From Symbiodinium sp. CCMP2592 (taxonomy: Eukaryota; Sar; Dinophyceae; Suessiales; Symbiodiniaceae): a DNA stretch of 64,000 nucleotides. Below are positions 1-9,254 of the stretch, piece by piece. The stretch's first letter is position 1. Every line of letters begins with the position of its first letter. The DNA is taken from assembly GCA_905221615.1 (NCBI GenBank), contig CAJNDT010000321.1, positions 179,152-243,151 of the forward strand, given 5' to 3'. The notes beneath the pieces are model-generated. The model had not been told where the DNA came from. It did no database searches and saw only the letters and a list, made by a program, of their open reading frames with translations. A program made the position numbers and the translations under genes.

Positions 1-28
1 TTTACGTCTTCGGTTTTTCTTGTCGCAG

Positions 29-77
29 GGGGGCGGCTTGCGCATGGTGCCGATCGCCATGCTTGCCCAAGGCTGGT
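29..77 (+). CDS. GFA/CENP-V-type protein, exon a (partial gene)
   Basis: Internal exon after a pyrimidine-rich tract ending CAG at 26-28. Phase 0 reading gives GGGLRMVPIAMLAQGW plus one base. It joins in frame to exon 850-925 only if the intron begins GA at 78 (GAGGGT); the overlapping GT at 76 breaks the frame. The peptide fits the stretch before the C-terminal His-containing motif of GFA (glutathione-dependent formaldehyde-activating) domains. Upstream exons with the zinc-binding cysteines lie outside the window. Confidence 0.55.
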
Positions 78-849
78 GAGGGTGCCGACATAGCAAAAGT
101 CTGGACAGGGTGCTCCTACACCTAACTTAAGATAACTGACAAGGAACACCTGTTCATGACTAAATACCCTGGTATCTACACTAAGTTCCTTAACAGTTGC
201 ACAAACTCACTGTGCGGCTGCAAAACCCAAGCGATATACACTAGCGTGCAGAGCGTATGAGGTTTTGGACTGAGAGGGCACACAGAGGCTGCGTTTAGGT
301 TGCGAGGGCCCAGCGTTCGAAAGTCTAAGTTCCGAGCTCCCTCATAGCCAGAGCCATGAACAAGAGCTTACCAAAAGGGGCCTCAATAGTTACCTATACT
401 ATACTTGAGGGTTCCTTAATTCTAAACAAATTAAGGCCCAAGTCATAGTCCCTAAACCATCTGAACTAGAAGCCCGAAGCCTGAACTGCGATAGGTAACG
501 AATCTAAACCCTAAGCTCTAGACCCTAAGCTCCTGAAATCCCAAACCTGGATCCCACAACTCTCAACCCTGAGCCCTAAGCCGTAAGCTTTGACACCAGC
601 CCGCGGGAGCCCGAGAAGTCCCGCCGAAAGCACTCCAATACAGAGGTCTGAACCGTAAGGTAGTACATGTTATCCATACACTCGATATCTAGTTGCAGTA
701 CAGCACATTATTCCAAGTCTAGGACCCTTAAGAAACCGCATGAACTCCTTCCAGGTTTTATTCTAGAGAACCTTAATTTTCTAGAAAAGCCTAGTGGGAA
801 CTTCTAAAACTTAGGTTTCCTAGAAAACCTAGTAGAAACTTCTTAGCAG

Positions 850-925
850 CCCTGGGAGGCACTGAGATACCAGAGGAAGTCTGGCCTCGTGCGCACATCT
901 TTTATGAGAACCGGGTCGTGGATGT
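850..925 (+). CDS. GFA/CENP-V-type protein, exon b
   Basis: After a TTAGCAG acceptor the frame reads LGGTEIPEEVWPRAHIFYEN then RVVD. The segment P-x-AHIFYENRVVD matches the conserved GFA C-terminal block (P..HI.Y..R..D). The donor is GA at 926, giving phase 2; a GT donor at 924 would break the frame with exon 4245. Confidence 0.7.
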
Positions 926-1090
926 GAGGCACAAGAGCCCCTAAACCCTAAACCCCTAAACCCTAAACCCCTAAACCCTAAACCCCAAACCCCTAAACCC
1001 TAAACCCTAAACCCTAAACCCTAAAGGGCCTATAGGATTTTTTGGGGTTCCTTACTATAGATACAGTATCATATGCCCCTAAACCCCAAA
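926..1090. repeat. Telomere-like CCCTAAA tract with partial family I element
   Basis: Degenerate CCCTAAA units at about 940-1025 are followed by a partial family I inverted-repeat element (about 1025-1080) containing an uninterrupted ACAGTATCATATGCCCC. It is the empty-site comparison for the element at 1091-1230. Confidence 0.7.
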
Positions 1091-1230
1091 GGGCCTGAAG
1101 GGTCCTTAAGAAGTAGAACAGGGTTTTGGGGGTTCCTTATTATACTTACAGTATTTAGGGTTTAGGGGTTTAGGGTTTAGGGTTTAGGGTTTAGGGTTTA
1201 GTATCATATGCCCCAAGACCCTATTCGACC
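1091..1230 (+). mobile_element. Family I element interrupted by telomere repeats
   Basis: Family I element whose middle is split at GTA by 47 nt of TTTAGGG-type repeats (1154-1200), with GTA repeated on both sides (1151-1153 and 1201-1203). The neighbouring copy at 1025-1080 has the same sequence uninterrupted. Confidence 0.75.
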
Positions 1231-1554
1231 CAAAACCCCCTGAGCAGGGTTTAGAGAGGCAAGATTCCTAAGCCCTTTATTAATACACCCTAAACCCTTT
1301 ACACAGGGCATAGAGCTAGGGTCAAAAAATCTTCCAAAACCTGTTGATTGTGACGAGTCTTTCGGATACTGATTCTTCGCCCGTGCCTTCGGCTTAGGCG
1401 CAGGGTTGACAGGTTCGAGAGCTTCCTCCCTCGATCTCGATGCCGGGAACCTTCAAACTTCCCAGAGGCCCCAAGGCCCCAAGCCCTAAGCCTTTCTGAA
1501 ATTTCTCCAAATCTGCAAGCCCTGGACCCGAAAGTTCCTTCAGAATCCTTCATA

Positions 1555-1655
1555 CGGTTGATGATAGAACTCCTGCATTACCATAAGGACCCTAAACTAT
1601 GGGAAGTATCTTCCTTAGTATTGGTATGGTTATGCAGGATTTATATCATCACCCG
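1555..1655. mobile_element. Family D inverted-repeat element, copy 1
   Basis: Starts CGGTTGATGATAGAACTCC and ends GGATTTATATCATCACCCG: inverted arms of about 30 bp around a short centre containing CCCTAAACTATGGG. Other copies are at 10195, 48508, 59030, 59641 and 59742. No ORF. Confidence 0.8.
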
Positions 1656-1940
1656 TAACGCTGATCGTGGAACCCTGTTAGTAACCTTACAAGAACCCTG
1701 ATAGAACCCTTTGTCGAGCCTTTGTATTGTAGAGCTCTTCGAAGCGCTCTGGTGAACGGTACCCTAGAGAACCCTTACGGAACCTGTTTTCAGACCTCAA
1801 AGAGACGCCTGAAATCCTAACATCTCCATGAAACCAGTGTAGCGTCCTTATCAAACTATAGACTGTAGAACCCGTAGACACCCCTTACAAACCCCGAAAT
1901 GGGCCGAAAAACCTGAACCCTAATTTCCCATCCAACGGTT

Positions 1941-2600
1941 CCTACCCATGTCCGGTGCTGATTAAGAGAGACAGTCCGATCTGGGCTGTAGAGGGTACCG
2001 CCTCGCCTGCCAGCCACTGTAGAATTCCTTCATGAACACCCAGAAAGCCCGCCAGTGAGTCTTCGCAGAGCCGTCTGGCTTTACATACCCAGTGTGGGAA
2101 GCATCAGCTTGAAACTCTATCAGGATATGGTTAGAGAGTTTCAGTCTGGTGGCTCACGTCTTGCACAACTCTTGGATCTTGAACTCTTGTTCTGTACCGC
2201 AATCTTTGTTTGCTGGACTGCATTGCATGTTGAGGCTTTGACTTGAGCTCATGCAGATCACTGAATCAGTTCTTTTTGCTATCATGCTGTGCTTCCTGTT
2301 GTTCTTTCCTGTCCGAACCCCGGACAGTGCAAGAGGCTTGTGTTCAGCATCGTGGGATGTGGTTTAGGGTTCAGGGTTTGGGGTTTAGGGTGTTGCTTTG
2401 TTGCTGGCTCAACAGCTCCAGGCGATGCCCTGGCTAGAGGCCAATGCTCCCAGCGCTCGTCCTTCTGATGACTTTCCAAGGCTGTGCAACGACGCCTTCT
2501 ATTTGAATCATGGCGTGGCCTGTGCCAAAGAGCTCCGTGCAAGAACAAATGCCCGCCTGCCTGACTGACTGACCGACTGACTGACTGACGGACAGACGCA
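1941..2600. other. Unassigned stretch without clear gene
   Basis: Mostly free of telomere-like repeats. A 63-codon open frame at 2055-2246 on + has no recognisable motif and no convincing splice context. Could be degenerate coding or UTR sequence. Confidence 0.25.
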
Positions 2601-2610
2601 GTGACCGACA

Positions 2611-2945
2611 AACGGAATGAATGAATGAGTGAACGAATGAACGAATGAATACATGAATGAATGAGTAAGTCAGTGAGCGAGCGATGAATGCATGAAACAA
2701 GGAATGAAATAGATAATCAACGAACAAAAGAACGAATGCATGACTGCATTGAATGCATGGATGGTTGCATGAATGATTGCATGAATTTCCGCATGAATCA
2801 ATGCATGAATGCATGAATGAATGAATGAATGAATGAATGAATCAATGAATGAATGGATGAATGAATGAATGAACGAATGAATGAACGAATGAATGCGCAA
2901 ATGAACGAACGAATGAACGAACGGATGAATGAATGAACGAACGAA
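2611..2945. repeat. Degenerate GAATGAAT/GAACGAAT tetranucleotide satellite
   Basis: About 330 bp of TGAATGAA-type units with C substitutions. The long minus-strand His/Ser/Phe-rich open frames here are translation artefacts of the repeat. Confidence 0.9.
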
Positions 2946-4243
2946 ATACACTTGTTGTCTAGTCGCTGAGCGTACGGAGCACTTTTCTTTCTGCGGCATG
3001 TGCCGACCTGTTTGCAGTGTGCGTGTAGGGTGCATGTGTTGTGCGCGCCCAACAAGCGTGTTTGTTGGATATGCACGTGCTCACTCAGTCGCTCACTCGC
3101 TTAGCTAAGTTTGCCGCAGTTCGCACGACCCATCCCTGCGGTGCATGCGCTGCAAAAGTGAAGACACCACACATGCAAGCAAGACGCGCTCCCTGCACGC
3201 ACCAACGGCACCAGAATGTCTGAAAAAGATAGCTTGAAGGTCTTGACTTGGCTGCCGTTCTGTCGTGTCATATCTGCAGGATCAGACTGTTGCACGCCGC
3301 CCCTGTGTTTGGTGTTGACGTGTTGCTCACTTTGGTTGTTGAGACTTCGACTGGCACCTGCAGTGAGACCGTCATGTCTTTTTCATGTCTAGTTTACAAG
3401 TTGGCTTGGCAAGCCATTCTGAGAGCTGGAGTGGCGACCCACCAGGATTCAAATTGGTTGCTGCAGTCACCCAGCTTGCAGGTCGTGCTTGTGCTTTGGG
3501 CGTTGCATGGCCCAGACATAGCGCAAGTGTTGCACGCTGCCGCTTTATCGAGGGCATGCCACTGCACCTGCAATCAGGATATGAATGCAGGAGACTGTTT
3601 TGTGGCCATATGTTTTGTACAAAGCTAAGACGGTGACTTCAGCCGCTGGTGCGGGCTCGGCCAGGGTCGCTGATGTGCAGCAGCCATAGTGCCATGCAGG
3701 TTTTAGTCGCGCAGTCCGCAGTCGCTGCGGCAGCTGCAACAAAAGGAGAGAAGATTTAGCAGCGGAGGCATTCATTCTGGCTATCTTGGAAAGCTAGTCC
3801 GAGTATTCATCAGGCGTCGGAGCTGAGGCGAGAGCGCCGCAGCGAGACACACATTTTACGCACATTTTGGCAGCGAGTCCTTTTCCCGCCTCCAAAAATC
3901 ATGCGCCCGCCAAGCCGCCAAATCCTTTGCACATTTTGGGATGGGACTCGTGCTCTTGTCAAAATGCAGTGGGTGTTGGGGGGTACGAATTGGTGCGGGG
4001 AGTTCAGTGGGGGGTGCCGGCTTCACCGAGATCTATCACAACACATTAGACGCGAAACCACCCGCATGCCGTGGTGTGAGGTGGCACCATCTCAGCATGG
4101 ATTGCCTTCCCCTGCGCAGGAAGACACCCTAAACGTTAAACCAAATCCTAAGCCAAACCTTAACTCCAGAACCCTCTGCCCTAAACCTTTTCGCACACTT
4201 CGTGCGGAACCAAAAAGGCCCCTTTAAAAAAAAACCCTGAAAA
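2946..4243. other. Intronic stretch without recognised gene
   Basis: Between the satellite and the GFA terminal exon. 3.0-3.85 kb is mixed sequence lacking CCCTAAA filler, with several overlapping frames of 60-126 codons on both strands and no recognised motif. I see no exon that joins the flanking GFA exons. Confidence 0.4.
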
Positions 4244-4244
4244 G

Positions 4245-4326
4245 GGACGGGCTGCCGAAGTACAAGGAGTTCGATGTGGACTTCAGCAAGAGCCCGCCCG
4301 AGCCGCAGGCCGACAAAGTCGTGTGA
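4245..4326 (+). CDS. GFA/CENP-V-type protein, terminal exon
   Basis: Acceptor AG at 4243-4244, first base G. The frame continues exon b as RVVDV-DGLPKYKEFDVDF, then an Asp/Glu/Pro-rich tail ending ...QADKVV and TGA at 4324-4326. R-x-x-D-V-D-G-L-P-K-Y is the classic end of a GFA domain. Intron 926-4244 is 3.3 kb and holds telomere-like repeats, a TGAA satellite and a D-family element. The enzymatic role is not shown by this fragment. Confidence 0.72.
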
Positions 4327-4693
4327 CATCTCCGGGATACGTGCATTGGGGCGTTTTTTGGGGGTTCGTTGCGATAAAGCTTCTATCTATATGGGTTACG
4401 ATACGGGTTCTATAGTCTAGGGGGCTTGGTAATTAGAGTACTGTAGAGTGTCGTTTTAAATGGGGGTTCGATGTTCTTGACAGAGTTATGCAATAAAGCA
4501 TTGAGATGTCCTCAACTTCCTACCTTGGCTGTGCTCTTCTTCAGGTTACCAGGATAAGGAAGCCCTGTTTTGTACTATAGATCCCTATTACATGTCCTCA
4601 ACCTCCTAAATCTTCAAGCCCATAAATCCTCGACCTTCAATCGGAAAACACTGAAAATCTAACCATGCCCCGATGCCCTACTTTCGAAGTAGC

Positions 4694-4792
4694 GTAGGGG
4701 CCTGAGTAATTAGACTATATAGGGTTTGTGGGCCCAGTATATTTTATGCACAACGGAGCCCCAAAATAGTATTGGTAAGTATTAAAGCCCGT
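4694..4792 (-). mobile_element. Family I element
   Basis: Begins TAGGGGCCTGAGTAATTAG and ends GGTAAGTATTAAAGCCC; same inverted-repeat plan as the copies at 6714, 49073 and 53878. No ORF. Confidence 0.65.
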
Positions 4793-5321
4793 ATTTTTGC
4801 TGATTTGCGAATTCCGGGGTCAGGGTTCGGGGTTTTGACATTTGGGGCTTAGGGCCAGGGTACACCCTAAACCCTAAACCTTCCCGTAACCCCAAAACCT
4901 CCTCCGAAAGGGACAGCCCAAAAGGGCCTGGTGCTTCCAGCGAGCAGGACCTCGGGCCCCCAGGCCGAAGACCGAAAACAAAGCCGTGCCCTGCTCCGCA
5001 TGCTAACAAGCATGGAGAAATAGTTAAAACAAAAAGAACGATGGAATGAGTCAAGGTGTTATCCCCTAAAAGGACTAAGTTTGCGTGGTTTGGCCGCCTT
5101 AGACGGCGTGGGTGGGAGAGTTAAAAAAAAAGAGCCGTCCATAATTGGCTCCAACGGCTAATCGTCATACTGGGACGCACTCGAAACTAGAGTGTCGCAA
5201 GATAAATCCGCTTATGCGCCACTTTACGGCAAACCCTAAACGCTAAAACCCTAAAACCTTAAAAAAAAAACCTAAAACCTGAACCCCGAACCCTAAACCC
5301 CTACACCCCTAAACCCTGCAG

Positions 5322-5375
5322 GCGGCCATGCCGGAGGGGTCGATCCGGGCGCAGCCCCGCAAGCTTCAACTCTGA
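5322..5375 (+). CDS. Candidate terminal exon, unknown protein
   Basis: After CCCTGCAG the phase 0 frame reads AAMPEGSIRAQPRKLQL then TGA. A second frame (GHAGGVDPGAAPQ...) is also open, so the frame is not settled. GC-rich block in repeat-rich surroundings; no family recognised. Confidence 0.25.
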   Translation, partial: AAMPEGSIRAQPRKLQL

Positions 5376-5600
5376 ATGCAGTTTACGGTATAGGCTTTAG
5401 AGTTTAGGGTTTTTTGATTATAGGTTGAAGGTTCTAGGGTTGAAGAAGTTTAGGGATTTGGGTTTCTGCAAAACTTAAGGAGGTTTCTGCGGTGAGTAGA
5501 AACCCCTGCCCCCCACCATAAGCCGTAAACTAATCCTAAATCCCAAACTCTAAAACCTCAAAACCCTAGAGCCCCGGAGCCCTAGACCCTAAACCCGAAA

Positions 5601-5702
5601 ATGTACGCTCTTTGGCCCGATGCCTGGAAACCGACGTGCTCTGAGAAGAGCGCTCTGCCAAGATGGCAGTGCGCTACAAACGGGAAGGCAGCAGAAAAGC
5701 AG
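5601..5702 (+). CDS. Candidate exon, unknown Cys-containing protein
   Basis: Opens at ATG 5601 with MYALWPDAWKPTCSEKSALP, then RWQCATNGKAAEKQ before the sequence turns repetitive. Codon-like composition differs from the flanking CCCTAAA filler. Phase with neighbours unknown. Confidence 0.3.
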
Positions 5703-5821
5703 GTCGTTGTGTTCAGGGTTTTTGGGGTTTAGGCACCGTATAGTAGAAGGCAGTGTTTAAGGGTTCTGCACGGGTCTTAAGAAGATTGTTTCGCAAGCCT
5801 TGTAAGGTTGAGCATGTAGCC

Positions 5822-5927
5822 GGAGACTCCAGTACTCCTTAATGAAGGAATATGGCTTTAATTATAGTAGGACCCCTAATATCATTTAAGGTAGACTTCC
5901 TTATTTGCGGGATGTTGGAGTCTCTGG
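5822..5927. mobile_element. Family C inverted-repeat element, copy 1
   Basis: Starts GGAGACTCCAGTACTCCTTA and ends GGATGTTGGAGTCTCTGG; other copies at 9257, 27679, 30127 and 42458. AT-rich centre, no ORF. Confidence 0.75.
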
Positions 5928-6209
5928 ATAGGATGATCCCATTCATGCCGCATCGTCCGTTCCCGGCTCCCTTTGCTTTCCTCCTTGACTGCTAGGCTTC
6001 GAGGAGCTTTGTTGCTTTTGGCTTACGTTTTAGGGTTTAGGGTGTAGGTTTTAGGGTTTACGGTTTAGGGATGTTTAGGGTTTACGGTTTGGGGTTTAGG
6101 GGAAATTCTTGGGCCTTAAATTCTCGACCTGAAGCCCTCAGCTGTGTGCGGGACCCCTCTTAAATTAAACCAAAACAAGTAAGCTTCTTTCATAGCTTTC
6201 TTGGTACCA

Positions 6210-6245
6210 AAGGGTACTTCTCTAAATTAGGGTCCCTGTTTAAGT
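6210..6245. mobile_element. Family H element fragment
   Basis: AGGGTACTTCTCTAAATTAG resembles one arm of the full element at 48605-48716. Only one arm is present. Confidence 0.4.
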
Positions 6246-6289
6246 CCCCAGTATATACTAGGGAAACCTTAGCAACAGGATCCTAAAAG

Positions 6290-6395
6290 GGACCCTACTC
6301 TCGAAAACGGCCCAGATACTTGTCTGGTGAAGGTTCGCAGTGGCTACGAGCACGTCCTGAACCACGTGAAGCAGCTCTCACATGATGACCAGCTG
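6290..6395 (+). CDS. Candidate exon, unknown protein
   Basis: After TCCTAAAAG the frame reads DPTLENGPDTCLVKVRSGYE then HVLNHVKQLSHDDQL. Using GC at 6396 (GCTTCG) as donor leaves phase 0 and joins the exon at 7725; without splicing the frame stops at TAG 6405. Clearly coding-like, family unknown. Confidence 0.5.
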
Positions 6396-6713
6396 GCTTC
6401 GCAGTAGCAGTTTTTTGGAATTCGACCAACGTTGGATAGTTCTGGTGGCTTCCCAGACCTCCTCTTATGCACGTGATGCCCAAGCATGCCGCCAGGATGC
6501 TTCACCCCGAAACGTATCGCAGTTCAGAAAAAAACTGTGATACGAAACCCAAACCTTAAGATTTCCTAACCCCTAAACCCCCGAATCAAGTGCCTGCATG
6601 TGATGCTCTCAGAGTCTTGTGGGGACCCAATCCCGAGACCCTGAAACGGTTTAGGGTTTAGGGTTTGTGAAACGGGCTCTTGTAGAACTGCAAAGGGCTT
6701 CATGACTTACTGC

Positions 6714-6812
6714 AGGGGCGTTAATAATTACCAATACGGGTTCCCTATTATGATTATGTATAGTATACTGTAATATGCCCCAACACCCTCTTCTAATTAT
6801 TAAGGCCCCTAT
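6714..6812 (+). mobile_element. Family I element
   Basis: GGGGCGTTAATAATTACC at the left and CTAATTATTAAGGCCCC at the right are inverted arms shared with many copies in the window. No ORF. Confidence 0.75.
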
Positions 6813-7261
6813 GGTAGGCGCCAGGGCTGACGGATGTAGGGTGCAAGGGTATTTGTTTAGGTTTATGGGGTTTAGAGGTTCGGGTCTATATGTCTCGGGC
6901 CTTAAAGTGCGGAAGTTGTCGGGGACGATTCTTGAGTTGGTCGCGCTGTTGGAGAGCCCATCCTGGACAAATAAAGGCCGAACGAGTCGTCTGAATGCGT
7001 TGTAGTGGTATTTTGTAGTGTTTCCCGAACACGCTGATAGAATAAAGCTTCCCGAAATCCAAGTTTAGACGTTCAGGCCCTTGTGTTAGATATAAACTTA
7101 GGGCTGCGCATCGGGGCCATGGGGCTTAAACACTCTCGAAACGACTTCTGTATGTGCAAACCCTCGAAAACCATAAGCCTCAACCCAAAAAGCCCTCAAC
7201 CCTCAACTTAAAACCATAAACCCCAGGCATTTTAGCTCAAAAAAGGGGTAATCCGGTAATC

Positions 7262-7390
7262 CTGAAGCAGAGGTTGCAATGCTTGCTTTTCGAAGGATGC
7301 CTGCACACCTGACACCCGGCTATTGGAGCCCCCTGTGCTGTGCCCTCTCAACCGGCGCTTTGAGGCTTGAGGCTTCAGGGTTTGGGTTAA
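7262..7390 (+). CDS. Candidate exon, unknown protein
   Basis: After CTGAAGCAG the frame reads VAMLAFRRMPAHLTPGYWSP then LCCALSTGALRLEASGFGL before a stop. The PGYW segment resembles the Gly-Tyr-Trp of EGF-like stalk proteins, but that is a weak cue. Ends undefined. Confidence 0.28.
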
Positions 7391-7724
7391 GGGTTTAGGT
7401 TTCACTTGACCCTAAACCCTCTAAACCCTATAAGCCCTATAAATCCTAAACTGGGGCTTTTTAAGGTTCAGGTTTAGGGAAGTGAGTTTCATATTGAAGT
7501 TTCATCTCTTTTCGGGCAATGTAAACCACCGAACCTTGAGCTCGAAGTCCACAACGCCGTCAGCAGGGTTTAGGGTTTCAGGTTTTTAAGCCATGACGTT
7601 CTATCCTTTGTCATATCTGGGTATCATTTTACATGCTTATAGGCACTTAAACTCAGTAAGAAATAGAAAAGGTTCGGGTTCAGGGACCCTAAGCCATCAC
7701 ACAGGTGTGGGTTGAGATGTGCAG

Positions 7725-7787
7725 TTCCAGAAGATGTTGGAACCTCTTATCCCTGAAGCCCTAAACCTTGCCACATGTGTTTTGCAG
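7725..7787 (+). CDS. Candidate exon, unknown protein
   Basis: Bounded by TGTGCAG and GTAAGG; exactly 21 codons in phase 0: FQKMLEPLIPEALNLATCVL plus Q. Fits after exon 6290-6395 in phase. Part of its coding sequence coincidentally contains a CCCTAAA unit. Family not recognised. Confidence 0.5.
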
Positions 7788-8133
7788 GTAAGGCTTTGGT
7801 GGGAGCCCTGTGTTGGGGTGTTCTAAGTTGAGGCCTTCCCAAGCCCTAAATCTCACACCCTCTGCTTCAAGATTCATGCTGAAGATGTTGCGACATTCGG
7901 GGTCTATATCGAGGCCTGAACAGATGGATGCCTTTTCTGCTCGTAGCCCGCTGTGATTCTACAATAAAATACCCCAACATCGCATATTCTTATCATGGGT
8001 GCGACTTCAATCGTCGAGAGTTTGCAGGAGGTAGCTCCACTGCCGGATCGTGCAGCAGCCAGGGTTGTACATAGAAGCCCGAATGGGTTTTGAAGGAGCT
8101 CAATAAGGGTTCGACACGGGTTTAGGTAGGAGC

Positions 8134-8242
8134 ATATGGGGGGTTTCCGAAAATAGGGGCCCTAATATAGGACCCTTTTAGTAGGATCCTTGTTATATGG
8201 ACCCTAAAATACGGTACCCCTAATTTTCGGAAACTCACATAT
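8134..8242. mobile_element. Family A inverted-repeat element, copy 1
   Basis: CATATGGGGGGTTTCCG at the left and CGGAAACTCACATAT at the right; centre carries GGATCC and GGTACCCC. Other copies at 23554, 32277, 45687, 54189 and 59416. Confidence 0.8.
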
Positions 8243-8254
8243 CATCACGAGTAC

Positions 8255-8403
8255 AGCCCTGGTTCCAGAGAGCCCAGTGCCTCTTAACTGGGGCTGTCCT
8301 GTCAACGAAGTTGCCAATGCCAAGCGCTCGTCATAGCAGACGGGTGCCGGCCTCTGCTATTCACCGAGCTAGGAACTGGCTTGAAGAAAGCCTTGGGTTC
8401 TTA
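8255..8403 (+). CDS. Candidate exon region next to a family F element
   Basis: Open frame reading ...LPMPSARHSRRVPASAIHRA then RNWLEESLG up to the edge of the family F element. A second frame (NWGCPVNEVANAKRSS) is also open. Function unknown. Confidence 0.25.
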
Positions 8404-8612
8404 TTCTTACCTTCGGTTACAAGATTTGGGATAATAATACTAATAATAATAAGAATAAGAATAATAATAAGAATAATAATAATAATAAGAAGAAGAATAA
8501 TAACAAAAAAAATAATTCTTACCTTCGCTTAGTAGGGATTGGAAGAATGGTAGTAATAGTAGCTATACTTGTACCCCATTCCTCCATTCCCTACTAGCCA
8601 AAGGTAGGTCTT
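8404..8612. mobile_element. Family F element enlarged by an AAT microsatellite
   Basis: Left arm CTTACCTTCGGTTA is repeated (about 8412 and 8519) around an (AATAAT/AAGAAT)n tract (8430-8518); right arm ends CTACTAGCCAAAGGTAGG. The microsatellite expanded inside or next to the left arm. Other copies at 44130 and 58765. Confidence 0.7.
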
Positions 8613-8625
8613 GTGGTCATAACAG

Positions 8626-8701
8626 CGGATCCTCAACTGTTGCGGATGCAGAGCAGGTTCCTACAGGTGACATGATGCTGCTGAGAAGATCCGAAAGTTG
8701 A
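8626..8701 (+). CDS. Candidate exon, unknown protein
   Basis: After CATAACAG the frame reads GSSTVADAEQVPTGDMMLLR then RSES and TGA. Coding-like; a second frame is open to a possible donor at 8664. No family recognised. Confidence 0.3.
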
Positions 8702-8941
8702 AAAGTTGCGGGCGCGGTTTTTCAAGCACCAGCCGCGAGACAGGGAACTCCCCATGGCTCCTAAAAGCTCCCCAAAGCTCCTAAAAACTCCCCAAAGCTC
8801 CTAAACTGTGAGCTCTGAGCCCTCGCTCCTAAAGTGGAAACCCCGTGAGAGGCTTGAGCTCCGATAGCTCAAAACCCTAACGCCTTGAACCACCACAAGC
8901 TCCAAACCCTGAGCCTTAGGGGTTTAGGGTTTAGGGTTTAG

Positions 8942-9075
8942 CCGCCCCTCTCCCACTTCACCCCTGCGCGCCCTCACCCAAAAAAGCACAAGAACCCGAG
9001 AAGTCTGGCTCCAGACCCCCACGGGGGGAGGAGGTCCGACACGTCGAACTTAGTTGGGGCGGCTTTGGGGCGTAG
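8942..9075 (+). CDS. Candidate terminal exon, basic/acidic tail
   Basis: After GGGTTTAG the frame reads AAPLPLHPCAPSPKKAQEPE then KSGSRPPRGEEVRHVELSWG, GFGA and TAG at 9073-9075. Low-complexity charged tail typical of a C-terminus; the next likely start is ATG 9171. Parent gene unclear. Confidence 0.4.
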
Positions 9076-9170
9076 CATTTCGATTTAGGATGATTGGTGA
9101 TTACGAAAGAGTTCACGATTTGGGGCTTAGGATTTAGGGTTTGAAACTCGGGGGTGTACCCCTTCGGGCC

Positions 9171-9254
9171 ATGCCGCGTTGCGGCCTCTTTGTGGCCCTC
9201 TGGCTGCTAGCCGGGGCAGCACCTCCCTGCACGTGGGATGCGACGGAGCCTTGG
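9171..9254 (+). CDS. First exon with signal peptide
   Basis: ATG 9171 begins MPRCGLFVALWLLAGAAPPC then TWDATEPW. A hydrophobic core of about 12 residues, small residues (AGAA) and Cys after it make a clear secretory signal. The donor GC at 9255 (GCGAGT) leaves phase 0. A family C element begins directly at the donor. Confidence 0.6.

Noticed and set aside
900-1270. Chromosome end (true telomere)
   Set aside because: Repeats are short, degenerate, in both orientations and lie between exons; there is unique sequence on both sides.
2434-3076. Overlapping minus-strand frames of 92-126 codons rich in His, Ser, Phe
   Set aside because: They are translations of the GAATGAAT satellite in three phases; not genes.
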